Part shown: one piece after another, positions 46,612-56,658 of the stretch
How positions within the stretch are numbered: the first letter of the stretch is position 1
Layout: each line of letters opens with the position of its first letter
From: Lophium mytilinum
Lineage: Eukaryota > Ascomycota > Dothideomycetes > Mytilinidiales > Mytilinidiaceae
Direction of reading: 5' to 3'
Length of the DNA stretch: 64,000 nt
Assembly (NCBI GenBank): GCA_010093605.1
Contig: MU004194.1
Coordinates: 136,908-200,907 of the forward strand
Notes under the pieces: generated by a model
The model's database searches: none
Told to the model about the DNA's origin: nothing
The model's input: the letters and a program-made list of their open reading frames with translations, nothing else
Made by a program: the position numbers and the translations under genes

Positions 46612-47899
46612 TCAGTCCACCATGATATATAGCATGGCTATTCCCATGACTGGCGAGATCGTGCCATCCATCTCCTTCATCGCCAGATGCTCTTTGGTAT
46701 CATAGTGCGCTACCAAGCTCACTGCCTCTCCAGGCTCCAGCGTACCCGCACTCAGGCAAGTCACCATGGAGGACACGTGCGGCATCCCCTTGGTAGCCTT
46801 ATTGCCGTCGAGGTATCCTGCTGTCTCGCCGTAGCTAGCTGTGGAGTTGCAGACAAGATTGCCATTCTTGAGAATGTCGACATGCGTGCCACCATCGTGA
46901 AGATGCCCGCCCGTAAATACGATTGTTCCCGCGACGTTACCTACAAGTGGCTCTGATGCATACTCAAAGAGAGCATTCTCGTAGCCAGGCATGTCGGAGC
47001 TTTTGTAGCAGCCCCCCACATCGAGCCACAGCATGGTAGTCTTCTTGAAACCAGCGGGTACTCCTGGTACGTACTCAAACGTGATAGATAGAATAGCTTC
47101 TCGGGCTTCTGAGGCGCCATTCATGAGCTCGACGAGAGTACTGAACTCGGTGGTTGGTGATACGTAAAGACCCGTTTTATGTGCCCTACAAAATATCAAC
47201 GCAGTGTTCTTGAAAACGTTTCAAAGTCTTGACTAGAGAGTGACCTACCCATTGTCAGTGAGATCAACCGGCGTACGCTCATTTCCGGACGCGAAAATAC
47301 GTGACACATTACTCTTTGGACACGCCGGGTCAGGCTGGGTAGTGTCAAAAAGAACAGTATGGTGGAGCCACATGTCTGTGTCCGAATTCGCATAAGAACC
47401 GTCTGAATATTTAAGCCCGGCCTGTAGTATTTAGCATCGGGCTTTGGAGGCGAATGAGGGAAAATTTCCACCAATACCTGGATGAAGGTAATCAAGCAAT
47501 CGGTACATGGCTTCTCAACATTGTCGAGAAACCATTTCTTCATTCCGCCACCTTCCGAGCTCGCTGGGACAAGGAACGGTCCCCATTTGATCGTTGTGCT
47601 CTGTGAACCATGCTCGCCAAACTGTTTGCCAAGTTCCGAGCTTTTGGGAGTTTCTGATGAATGACCGGTTAGTCAAGCAACTTATGGAGATCTCTCCTCA
47701 CATGGCTGATGTGTGGATTTCGCCTTTTTCGTTCTAGTACGGGTACGTCTTGTTGCTTACCTTTCCCGGCTAGTAGTACAGTAAAGACGAAGAACGTAGA
47801 TAGTAGCGATAGAATAGCTGAGAGAATGAAAAGGAAAAGTCCCAAGTAAGACTTGGCGTGCGATGTGAAGTCCTGATATTGCCGCTTCGGGGACGTCAT
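46612..47899 (-). CDS. Membrane-anchored ectoprotein with PHM/SURNod19-like histidine motifs
   Basis: Four exons (47761-47899, 47478-47653, 47249-47421, 46612-47185; introns 107, 56, 63 nt) give 353 residues. A short cytosolic N-terminus (MTSPKRQYQDF) is followed by one membrane segment (LGLFLFILSAILSLLSTFF, about residues 19-44), so the rest probably faces the outside. The ectodomain has TIKWGPFLVPAS, KPCTDCLITFIQ, MWLHHTVLFDTT (His125-His126), AGFKKTTMLWLDVGGC, then GGHLHDGGTHVDI (His257-x-His259) and NGNLVCNSTASYG. The paired His-His and later His-x-His in beta-rich sequence resemble copper type II ascorbate-dependent monooxygenases and plant SURNod19 proteins. That link is inference from motifs; no third copper ligand was confirmed. 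It shares a 346-bp divergent promoter with the acyl-CoA dehydrogenase gene. Confidence 0.65.
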
Positions 47900-48245
47900 C
47901 ACGCCTTGAACACTTCGCTTTAAGCAAACATGCGCTCAACCAGAGTAGCGCTTGGCATAAGATCGAGAAAAACACATGATAGAGAGGAAGACTAACAATT
48001 CGGAAATCGCAATCTACAAAGGTAGCAACGTAAGCCTGACTAGTGCTGGACGGTTTAGCAGTGCATACCTGTCAGGGGCTGATGCGGGGAGAATGTTAGG
48101 CTGATCGCCAACAGCTACCTAGGCGCGCCATCTGTGCTTACTCGTGTTTTGCGTACTTGTCCGCCTCCATTGCCGCGGCAAACATGCTGTCAACAGTACA
48201 TGTAGTAGCTTTGTCTACTAACGCTCCGACCTCCACTATGCCACC
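47900..48245. promoter_or_regulatory. Shared divergent promoter, ectoprotein / acyl-CoA dehydrogenase
   Basis: Only 346 bp separates the two ATGs, so the two genes may be co-regulated. A GGCGCGCC palindrome-like GC patch lies near 48121-48128. No clear TATA box for either direction. Confidence 0.5.
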
Positions 48246-49632
48246 ATGACCTCCCCGAAGATTGAAGCCCGATTGTCTACGTCCAAGCCAGTGAAGAAAG
48301 AGACGTTTGGGAACCTAGCACCATGGAGCGAGCCCGCCTGGTATAGCTCCCTCGCATCGCCGTACTATAATGAGAGCCACAAACACCTACGCGACGCAAT
48401 ACGCTCCTATTACGACGAGCATGTTCTTCCCTACTCACTGGACTGGGAGGAGAAGGGCGAGGCACCTCTCGAGGCCAGACTGAAGTATGCCAGCTCCGGC
48501 TTCACATTTGCGGATGTACCAGCGAAGTATCGACCTGCCGACATACCGGGCCCGGCTGGAATACCTGTGGCACAGTTAGACATCTTTCACTTGATGATTA
48601 TGACAGACGAGGGTGCGAGGGTTGAAGGTGGAGTTGGGACTGCGTTAGCTGGTGCTTCCGTGATAGGAACGCCCCCAATAATATACCATGGTACCGAGGA
48701 ACAGAAGCAGAAGTGGCTACCCGGCCTCTTCACGTTCGAAACGAGCTTCTCTCTGGGAATCACAGAACCGTCGGGCGGCTCTGATGTTGCGAACATCCAA
48801 ACCACAGCTGAGAAGACGGCAGATGGGAAGTTCTACGTAGTGAACGGATACAAGAAGTGGATCACGGGTACACCCTGGGCAACGCATATGACAACAGCGG
48901 TGCGTACTGGCGGCGCTGGCATGAAGGGTATCTCAGTGATCGTAATCCCGGTCAACGCAAAAGGCTTCTCCTGGAAAAGGATACCAAATTCGGGCCAGAA
49001 GGCTGGCGGGGCTTCATTTGTGGAGCTGGACGACTGTCTGGTTCCAGTCGAAAACCTGATCGGCAAGGAAAATGAAGGGTTCCGCATTATCATGACGAAC
49101 TTCAACAAGGAACGATTTATCATGTCTGTTGCATGTAATCGCAAGGCCCGTACTTGTCTATCAACGTCCTTGTCATATGCTCACAGTCGCCATACATTTG
49201 GGAAGCTATTGATCTCGAATCAAATCATCAGTTCAAAGATCGCGACCCTTGCACGTTACGTGGAAAGCCATTGGGCGTGGCTTGAACAGATCGCCTATCA
49301 CATTCAGCAATCACCACTGGGCTGGCAAGACCCTGAAATCGCTGGACAGATTGCTCTTTCCAAGGTGCATGGAGGTCGTATCCTGGAGATGGCGAACAGA
49401 GAAGCTCAGCAGGTTCTCGGGGGCGCGGGATATCAAAAGGGAGGTCCAGGAGCATCTATCGAACAGATGAGCCGAGATCTGAGAATGATGGTAAGACACT
49501 TTTCACTCTCGACGTCACTGACAACACGCTAAATGTGTACAGGTTGTTGGAGGCGGTAGCGAAGAGATCATTGCCGATCTAGCTGTCAGACAGGAAACCG
49601 CTCTCGCGAAGAAACGGGGTTGGAAACTGTAG
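48246..49632 (+). CDS. Acyl-CoA dehydrogenase family flavoprotein
   Basis: Two exons (48246-49490, 49543-49632, intron 52 nt) give 444 residues. The N-terminal helical domain (HLRDAIRSYYDEHVLPYSLD) is followed by the FAD-binding beta domain (FSLGITEPSGGSD, FYVVNGYKKWITG, AGGASFVELDDCLVPVENL, GKENEGFRIIMTNFNKER). The C-terminal helices are YAHSRHTFGKLLISNQ, REAQQVLGGAGYQ and, across the intron, DLRMMVVGGGSEEIIADLAV. Members oxidise acyl-CoA thioesters, using FAD and passing electrons to ETF in mitochondria or oxygen in peroxisomes. There is no obvious mitochondrial leader, and the C-terminus GWKL is not a consensus PTS1, so location is open. Fungal homologues of this subgroup are often annotated only as acyl-CoA dehydrogenase/oxidase; the substrate is unknown. 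Confidence 0.88.
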
Positions 49633-50490
49633 TGATTCTAAACCACTATCTTTCGTAGCTTTCCACGTTGTCTTCGTCGTGTTGCGGGCTTTTCATACTT
49701 AGTGTAATGAGTAGACACTTCAATCATTCGCTGGTGCAGACAATATTCAAGAGAGCTATTCTTGGACACTTCTGCTCGACTCGCGATGGCTGGTCGCTGG
49801 CAAGCATATCCCTAACCAACCAATAAAGAAGCTCCAACAGGACACCTCGAGATTGTGGCACGAAACGCCACGACCGAAATTGCATACCATTTGAGGCTGC
49901 GCATGCAGATGATGGGAATCTCACCACTCACATTCGTTACCCGAGCCAGGATGAGACGGCATGCCGACCACCATGCAGCTCTGTCAACGGTAGTCTCGTA
50001 TCAAGCCGCCGTTCCCGACTTCGGCAGGGAGGGATGAACTCTCGAAGCTGCTCCCGTCCTTACTGTTCAATGCCTAGAGAACGACAGTAGACCGCCAAAT
50101 AAGAAGCAGCGGTGACGAGATCAACTACAACGGCCGCTTCAAGCCTCGTTTTCCTTATTTCAGAGCTTTAACGTCTCAAGCCCTTTTCAGACATGTAAAC
50201 CTCGACTCTTGGTGAATACGAGGTACGAAGCACCACACCCCGCTTAGTCGATGGGCCAGCCTTACAAGCCTTGCTTCATATTTGCGCCATGCGCCGAGAT
50301 AAATGCTCCGCGTTTTCCTCTCATGTTTTTCCCCCAAGGCGGATTCGCGCTGGTCACTTTCATCTATAGCCTGGTCATTTGCCGCTCCTTATCATTTCTC
50401 AGTCTTCCTTTTTGCAACACATTTCACATACTAAAGTAACTACATTCAAACTCCTACTGCACGCGACTCGACGCGACCCTTCCCTCTACC
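49633..50490. other. Intergenic 0.9 kb
   Basis: 3' flank of the dehydrogenase gene and promoter of the next gene, with a TTCC/CTT-rich segment near 50390-50490. No gene seen. Confidence 0.4.
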
Positions 50491-51569
50491 ATGGCCACCA
50501 AAACCACAGCAGACCCTCGAACCAGCAAACTCGGCGCCCTAACCACCCAATGGACCGCACCCGCCAGCTGCTCCACCGAATGGCTCGCCTCTGTTGCCGG
50601 GCTAGGAACCGACACCACCGTTGACGCCTGGTTCCGGCCCTCGATGCGCTGCGGAGCCTCTACAGCGGAGCTGGACCCCTCCTGCTTCCCTTCGCCTTAC
50701 GGCGCGAGCGTTACCCAAATGCTCTCGCGCTTTGCCACGCCCTTCTTCTCGCCGGGCCTTAGCTGCCCCTACGGCTGGAAATCCGACGGCCTGACGTTCG
50801 GCACCGGACTACCAACAAGTCTAGCATACACCCTCAACCTCGAAGCCGATGAGACGGCAGCGATGTGCTGTCCAACGTACGCGCCACCCCCACCCTCCCC
50901 CCCTCCTTTCCACCCTACAACCCGCACTCACAAAGCAAGCTGCAAAGGGGCTGGCAATACGGCGACGGCATCATTGGCTGCACATCCGCGCCCCTCACCG
51001 GCACGCCCACAGCCCTCGCCTGCCTCGCCGGCACCACCTCCACCGTAACCGTCTCCTACCCAGCCCCGCGCGGCTTCGCCTCCGGCTCCTTCTCCGCCGC
51101 AGGCACCACCTACAGTGTCTGGACCTGGGCGCACATGGACCCCATCCAGCTAGTCTGGAAAACCGCCGACCTTTCCCTTCTTCACCCCGTTAGCACCACA
51201 CCCACTCCCCCCTCTGCTTCAGCAACACCACCCCATATCCCTTCGCCCTCACACTCTCAACCTCCCCAGAACCACTCAAGCACCCTCCCCACCCCCGCCA
51301 AACTCGCCCTCGCTATCGCCCTGCCCCTCGCCTGGTGCGCCCTCTTCCTCCTCCTCGCCCTCCTCCTCCTCCGGCGCTATCGGGTGCTCAGATCCCGCGC
51401 CGCCGCCGCCTCCCAGCCTCAACCGGAGCTCGAGTCCGCCGTCATCGCGCAGGGCTCCGCATATATGGGCCCGCCGCACCCACTCCCACACTGGCCGGTC
51501 GCGGAGCTGCAGCAGCCAGTGCCGGAGCTGGAGGGGCGGAGGGGGTGGGGCGGAGATGGTGGCGGCTGA
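50491..51569 (+). CDS. Fungal single-pass membrane protein with Cys-rich N-terminal domain
   Basis: Two exons: 50491-50876, then from 50948 (or, less likely, 50936) to 51569, giving about 335 residues. The N-terminal half carries spaced cysteines (ASCSTEWL, MRCGASTAELDPSCFPS, LSCPYGWKS, MCCPT, IIGCTS) and ends with the strand DPIQLVWKTADLSLL. This matches a widespread ascomycete family of unknown function in which a 'CCPSGY...W...GCTS' module precedes a Ser/Pro/Thr-rich linker and one membrane helix. Here the linker is followed by a helix of about 25 residues (LALAIALPLAWCALFLLLAL) and a basic-then-acidic cytosolic tail. No classical signal peptide is visible, which is usual in this family. 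A wall-sensor role is possible but not shown. Confidence 0.65.
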
Positions 51570-51726
51570 GCGGGCGGGTAGGGGACGGAGAATGTTGCTA
51601 GAAAACCTAAAATCGAGCAAGCCGAAACATCCGAATAGTACCTAGAACAAGAGAACACGTGGAATTGTTCCAAATATTTAGCGTATGCTTTGGGCCTTGA
51701 GAGTCTGATGCTGGGATAGTTTCATG

Positions 51727-51738
51727 GATCACGTGATC
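51727..51738. promoter_or_regulatory. 12-bp palindrome with TCACGTGA core
   Basis: GATCACGTGATC is a perfect palindrome around the Cbf1/bHLH octamer, about 160 bp after the stop of the single-pass membrane protein gene. Function is not shown. Confidence 0.3.
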
Positions 51739-53293
51739 TATATGTTACCGTCCTGCCGTCTGTACAGTGCTTCGTCAAAAAATCTATGCTTAGTTGCTTA
51801 CTACTGTTGAAGCTGATTCGTTGTGTTAGAAGATATAAAGTCCCTAGAAGCTTAAATAGGAGCAGTCCTTCCCGCCGAGAGTCGGCCTAATTACCATGGT
51901 TCTTATTCTTTACCACAGCTCTACTCCTCCAGACTCCGCGATGCGTCGTCAGCAGCTGTGTGGTACCGCGGTAGATTGGAGGTTCTCGGCTCCTGATGAC
52001 TCACCCCTCCTCAGCACTATATGAACCCGCCCTCCCCCCGTCCCTCTTCTCTTCTTCGCCTTCGGGCATTCCCTCCTTCCACTTCCTAAAATCAAGATCT
52101 TATCGCATGTATCGCCATATACTTTGTATATGCAGAGCACAAACCCGGCTCTTGTAGACTATGCTATCTAGACCCTTCCCCCGCCATGTATTACCCACTT
52201 TTGTCACTCCTTGGGGGCAGCGGTTCAAACCCGACAGATACTTAGTAGGAGACGATGCGCAGATGGATAAGAGTCTTGTGGATTTGGCTTGGCTTACATA
52301 GGAGGTTTTTGACCCGAGAAGGGTTTTCCTCGCAATCATATACTTTTCTGATCTACGTATGACTTCTTTGCAGTGATAATTATGATGTGTTTTGATATTT
52401 GTGGTGAGTACAGGTGGCCACTTTTCGTGGTGCTTCAGCACCTCGCCATCGTCTAGGACGAGATAAAGATTGAAAAAAATTCATGCACGACCTTGTACTT
52501 TCACGCCTTTCAGAACACCAAGTCTTCTCAAGATAGTCAGCGAAAGAGGCTTATTCCTAGTTTCTAAGTCTTGCTTCCAATTCTAACCATGAAAGACTGG
52601 AGCCTCATAGAGATGGTTCTTCGTCCTCCTGCCGGTCGCTCGATAGCTAGTCCCTTATTTATCTCAAGCAAAGCAGCTGGCCGAAGGAGCCCTTCGTATC
52701 TCTCCGCGTCTCACAATTCACGAAGTCAGTCTGACACGGTTCGGTCTTTATGTTATAGTAACTACACCACGTAGGCTTATCAAGGATACATATTTGGAAC
52801 CTTTCCTTACCCTCTTGTCGCCTCGCCACTGTAACCTCCATCACCACCTCGTCCGTTCGGACGCTTTAGCCCAGCATACATCAATTTAGTAGCTATCCAT
52901 CATCCCTTCTCAATTTCCACTCCTGTTTCCGTCCTAGCTTCCTCCGGCAACAGTTCGTTAGGCTTGTAGTTCGATTCAGGGTCGTCGAGCTAGATGGTCA
53001 GAATAAGCAGAAGAGATAGTGTTCCCAGAACTAGCTATGGAATGTCGGGTGTTTCATCAAGTTTAGCAGAAAACTCAGGTACTGAATAGAGATACGGACA
53101 TCTGTGCTAACCTCCAAATCCGCGAGAGATTCAAAAGTCGATCGAAAGGATCTCTTTCTCGTTGTTGAATAGACTTGAAGGTGGTAGCTACTGCATGACT
53201 GCTTAGTTGTGTCTCGCAATGAAGGAACGGTTAAATCAAGCCAACACAATCTGTAGCGCGATGCTATCAGAACGGCATTGAATTTGTTCGCAT

Positions 53294-53398
53294 GGTCTGC
53301 ATGCCGCCCGGTGGTAGCGGCGAAGATAGATAAACAATCCCCTAGAGCATACTGACGTTAAAGCACGCGCTCTGGTCTGCATGCGGCTAGGTGGTACT
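53294..53398 (+). repeat. Short imperfect direct repeat
   Basis: GGTCTGCATGCCGCCCGGTG at 53294 and GGTCTGCATGCGGCTAGGTG at 53374, both followed by GTA, share 20 of 23 positions, 80 bp apart, in a gene-free stretch. No further copies noticed. Confidence 0.5.
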
Positions 53399-54195
53399 GC
53401 AACCACTTGCGAGATACAACCATGTCTGGGTGCGCTTTTACAGATTTGGCCAATGAATATAAAAAGGAGGTAGAAGTTTCCGCTGGTCAACGTTTGCTAA
53501 GTGCTGTTCATTGTACATGGTTTAGCCTTGAATGCTCGAGCCGGTTTCCGGCTGTTCGTCTTCTTTAGGACTACTCTTGCGGCACTCTTTCTGAACTCGA
53601 GAAGCATCTTCTTCTCACTCCTTTCTAAATCTTCCCTCAATTTCCCTGCTCTCGAGATCTCTTTGCGTCCAATATCAGTTGTCCTACTTCATTGTAAGCA
53701 TCTGGGAATTTTCGGGTTCTAGTAGCGTTTGGGGCTTGATCGCATTAGTGCGGAGGAAATTTCCAAACTTCATTTGCTAGTGTAGATGCTGCTTCTTGTC
53801 GGTGAGTGTTACCCGGGGCTTAAGTTAGGTGGTTTGGCTGGTAGGCCATGTTCTAGAATACGTACGCACATTACACAGCGTTACCTGCATTCGGTCAATC
53901 ACTTTGCATAGCCGAAGACTGGATCGGCATCCGGGCCAATAAGGAAAGCAAGTTTCCAAGCGTGCTTACTGCTTACTTTGACAAGCGCCAAGCGCCCTGG
54001 AAAGAAGTAGGGCGTAAGGCGTACCTTACCTTAAAAGTTGGGGCTTACCCTGACTAGTCAGAAAGCGGAGTATCTGTAAGTGACCTTGACCCCGCTGAGA
54101 TAGCTATAAGCGTCTCCTCCCCCAGTTCTGTTGTAGGAGACGCTACTTGTTTTGTGATACCCATCTAATCAACAATCTTCGCCTATAGCGTTAAC

Positions 54196-55461
54196 ATGGA
54201 TTCCTCTCAGTGGATTGAGTATGGGAAGATTGACCCCGAGTTCGAGCAGGTATGTATGAGCATCCACCCGGCGCCTATCAACTCAAAGGACATGCCTTCC
54301 TGTAAAGAGAAGTCACACCTGATATCATCCGCTCTATCCGCAATGCATCTTGACTTAACGCATCATCTCACTGACAATTTGTCAGTTGATGGCGCAACAA
54401 CCCCTCCCATTCAAGACGTCGGATTTCCCTACCACCGACGCCGCTCAAGCAAAGATAATGGAAATGATGACTCTGATGGTCACATCCGGCATGGTCAAGA
54501 TGCCTGACTTGACCGGCATCAAAAAAGAACAGATTCCAATCCCAATGCGCGACGATGGACCCAATCGAAGCCTGGTCTACAGCCCGGAAACACCGACAGA
54601 GCATGGCCCGCTTATCGTCATCTTCCACGGAGGTGGCTGGTGTACCTGCTTCCCAGAAGTGGTGGAGCCATATTGTGTTCATTTGGCCAATACTTACGGC
54701 GCGACAGTGATTGCAGCTGGGTACCGATTAGCCTCGGCGTTTACCTTTCCTACTGCTCCAAATGACGCCTGGGATGTCGTGAAATGGGTAATTTTTACCG
54801 TGTCGTCATGGCCGTCATAAAAGACACTGACATCCGAACAGGCTGCTGCAAATGCCGCAAAACTTGGCGCAGATCCATCGAAGGGCTTCATTGTCGGCGG
54901 TATGTCAGCAGGCGCCAACCTCGCCAGCGTCGTATCGCATCTCGCCCGGGATGAGAAATTGTCGCCTCCGCTCACCGGTGTCTGGCTCGATGAGCCCAAT
55001 GTAGTTGACCCGAGCGTGGTGCCAGAGAAGTGGAGGCAAGACTACAAGAGTATAGAGCAGTTCAAGGACAACACGCCAATCCTCGATAAAGCCGACGTTG
55101 AGTGGTATAAAAGTAAATTCATTCCTTCGAGTAGCCACCCTGCCCATTCAGGTGTATATTGACGTACGTAGGCCACTACATGCCAGATCCGGCTTCGCCG
55201 CTTTATAGCCCCTTGATCTGGCCATCCGGGCATGAGAACTTGCCCCCGCATTACTTCTTGCTTCAGGGAATGGATCCGCTGCGTGACGAGGGGCTGATCT
55301 ACGAGCGGACCTTGAGGGAAGATTGTGGCGTGAAGACCAAGCTAGATGTGATTCCAGGTGTGCCGCATGGGTTCCACCATATGCTGCCGACGTTTTCCAA
55401 ATCGGGTCCCGCAATACAGAAAATGTTTGAGGGGATTGATTGGCTTCTAAAGCAGAAGTAG
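54196..55461 (+). CDS. Alpha/beta-hydrolase fold-3 esterase (hormone-sensitive lipase family)
   Basis: Four exons (54196-54249, 54386-54787, 54842-55112, 55172-55461; introns 136, 54 and 59 nt) give 338 residues. The HSL-family oxyanion motif HGGGW is intact (IVIFHGGGWCTC). The nucleophile elbow reads GGMSAGAN, the acid lies in LQGMDPLRDEGLIYERTL and the histidine in GVPHGFHHMLPTF. The cap region is the N-terminal helix set (DAAQAKIMEMMTLMVTS). Such enzymes hydrolyse short-chain esters or lactones; fungal members often act on secondary metabolites or xenobiotics, but no biosynthetic cluster surrounds this gene. No signal peptide, so probably cytosolic. The elbow has Met where GDSAG is usual; the catalytic Ser is unaffected. 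Confidence 0.88.
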
Positions 55462-55693
55462 CAGATCGTATATGTACACAGTATCAGGATTCGTAGATGC
55501 GTGTCGTTAGCATTTTGCCCAAATTGCCCAGTCCAACACAAGCCCATACTTCAATGGCCCAACCTAGGGGGGAGAATACTCAATATTGTACAATGTCGCA
55601 TTGGCGAACCGTATAAACATATATGCCATGACCATGCCGATCAACGTTACGCCATATGACCTATTTGTCCGTCCAAAGCCTGGGAAATGCTCC

Positions 55694-56401
55694 CTACTCT
55701 GGTTTCTTGCTCTCAAAATCGCTCGCCTGTAGATTCCGCGTCATCTTCGGCAGTCTCACCACTAACCCATCCAGCTCTTTCGACATCTTAATTTGGCACC
55801 CCAGCCGGCTTGTCTCAGTCAGCCCAAAGGCTAGGTCTAGCATATCGTTCTCGTCGTCCTCAGGCTCCTCCATAGCGTCAAAATGGTCAGAATCGACAAT
55901 GACGTGACAGGTACTACAGGCGCAGGAGCCTCCGCAGGCTCCCTCCATCTCGAGGTCGTTGTCTTGGGCGATATCGAGGAGGTTGCCGCCGTCGGCGACT
56001 TCGAAGGTGTGGGAATCGCCTTCCTTGTCTATGAATGTGACTTTGCGTCTAGGAAAGCAATATTAGCAGTGTCTGAGGAGTGTCTGATGGGGGACAATGT
56101 ACTCTTCACCTGGCTTGGGAGCGTCGAGATGGCCGTGTTGCGATATGGGTGAGGTAGAGAAACGCCGCCGACTTCGGGCGAACGTGGGGAGCCATGCAGA
56201 GGCTGAAGACAGAGTGCTGTGCTGGAACGGTGATGTTCTATGGCTCTTCCATGCCGGAGAAGTTGCGGATGCTAGTGGTGTTGGGGTGCAATTGCTGAGA
56301 TTGCGCACTCTATGCTGGCACGTTGGTGAAGCATTTCGAGATAGATGCAGGCGGAATGCGGCGGAGGCAGATATTCGACTCGACACACAATGAACAGACA
56401 T
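55694..56401 (-). CDS. YAH1: Mitochondrial [2Fe-2S] ferredoxin (adrenodoxin type)
   Basis: Two exons (56103-56401, 55694-56048, intron 54 nt) give 217 residues. The N-terminal 85 or so residues are Ser/Arg/Thr-rich with few acids, as in a mitochondrial presequence, ending near RRRFSTSPISQHG. The mature ferredoxin follows (KVTFIDKEGDSHTFEVADG, NLLDIAQDNDLEMEGACGGS). The cluster cysteines are in CGGSCACSTCH (CX5CX2C) and LGCQIKMS. The acidic interaction helix (DHFDAMEEPEDDENDMLDLA) is the site that binds ferredoxin reductase. The C-terminus RLPKMTRNLQASDF is family-typical. Yah1 passes electrons from Arh1 into Fe-S cluster assembly and haem A synthesis in the matrix and is essential in yeast. 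It is transcribed away from the UGO1-like gene across 257 bp. Confidence 0.93.
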
Positions 56402-56658
56402 GGCGACAACGTTCTTGAAGGATTGAGAGGGAGGAGAGGAAGCAAGAGGGGGGGTTGACTGACTCCCACTCGGCTTTCGCTCTCTTCTCCGAGCGCCAGA
56501 AAGATTTCGTCCAAGTCGATGAAAGCTGTCTGCACGTCCCGCTCTGCGCGCCCTGCTCCGTGAATGTGGCCGACGACAAACGAAGAACCTCGTCACCGTC
56601 TCTACGCAGGGCTGGCGACGTAGACCTCAATCCTCTCCTACCCTCCACCTCTATCACC
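56402..56658. promoter_or_regulatory. Bidirectional promoter, YAH1 / UGO1
   Basis: The two ATGs are only 257 bp apart and face away from each other, so the leaders and promoters must share this DNA. No TATA box is seen for either gene; the sequence is mixed and GC-moderate. Confidence 0.7.

Larger units (their letters stand above)
51570..54195. other. Gene-poor 2.6-kb stretch
   Basis: No supported gene. Contains the palindrome GATCACGTGATC (51727-51738, with a TCACGTGA core), a tRNA B-box-like GGTTCAAACCC at 52222 without a matching tRNA fold, and a 23-bp imperfect direct repeat at 53294 and 53374. The right end, with TATA-poor CT-rich leader, is the promoter of the hydrolase gene. Confidence 0.4.

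Noticed and set aside
52222-52232. GGTTCAAACCC, a tRNA B-box-like sequence
   Set aside because: Only three base pairs could form in the T stem and no acceptor, D or anticodon arms fit around it.
44249-55461. Possible secondary-metabolite cluster (transporter, dehydrogenase, esterase)
   Set aside because: No PKS, NRPS, terpene synthase, P450 or pathway regulator is nearby; the genes are better read as unrelated neighbours.
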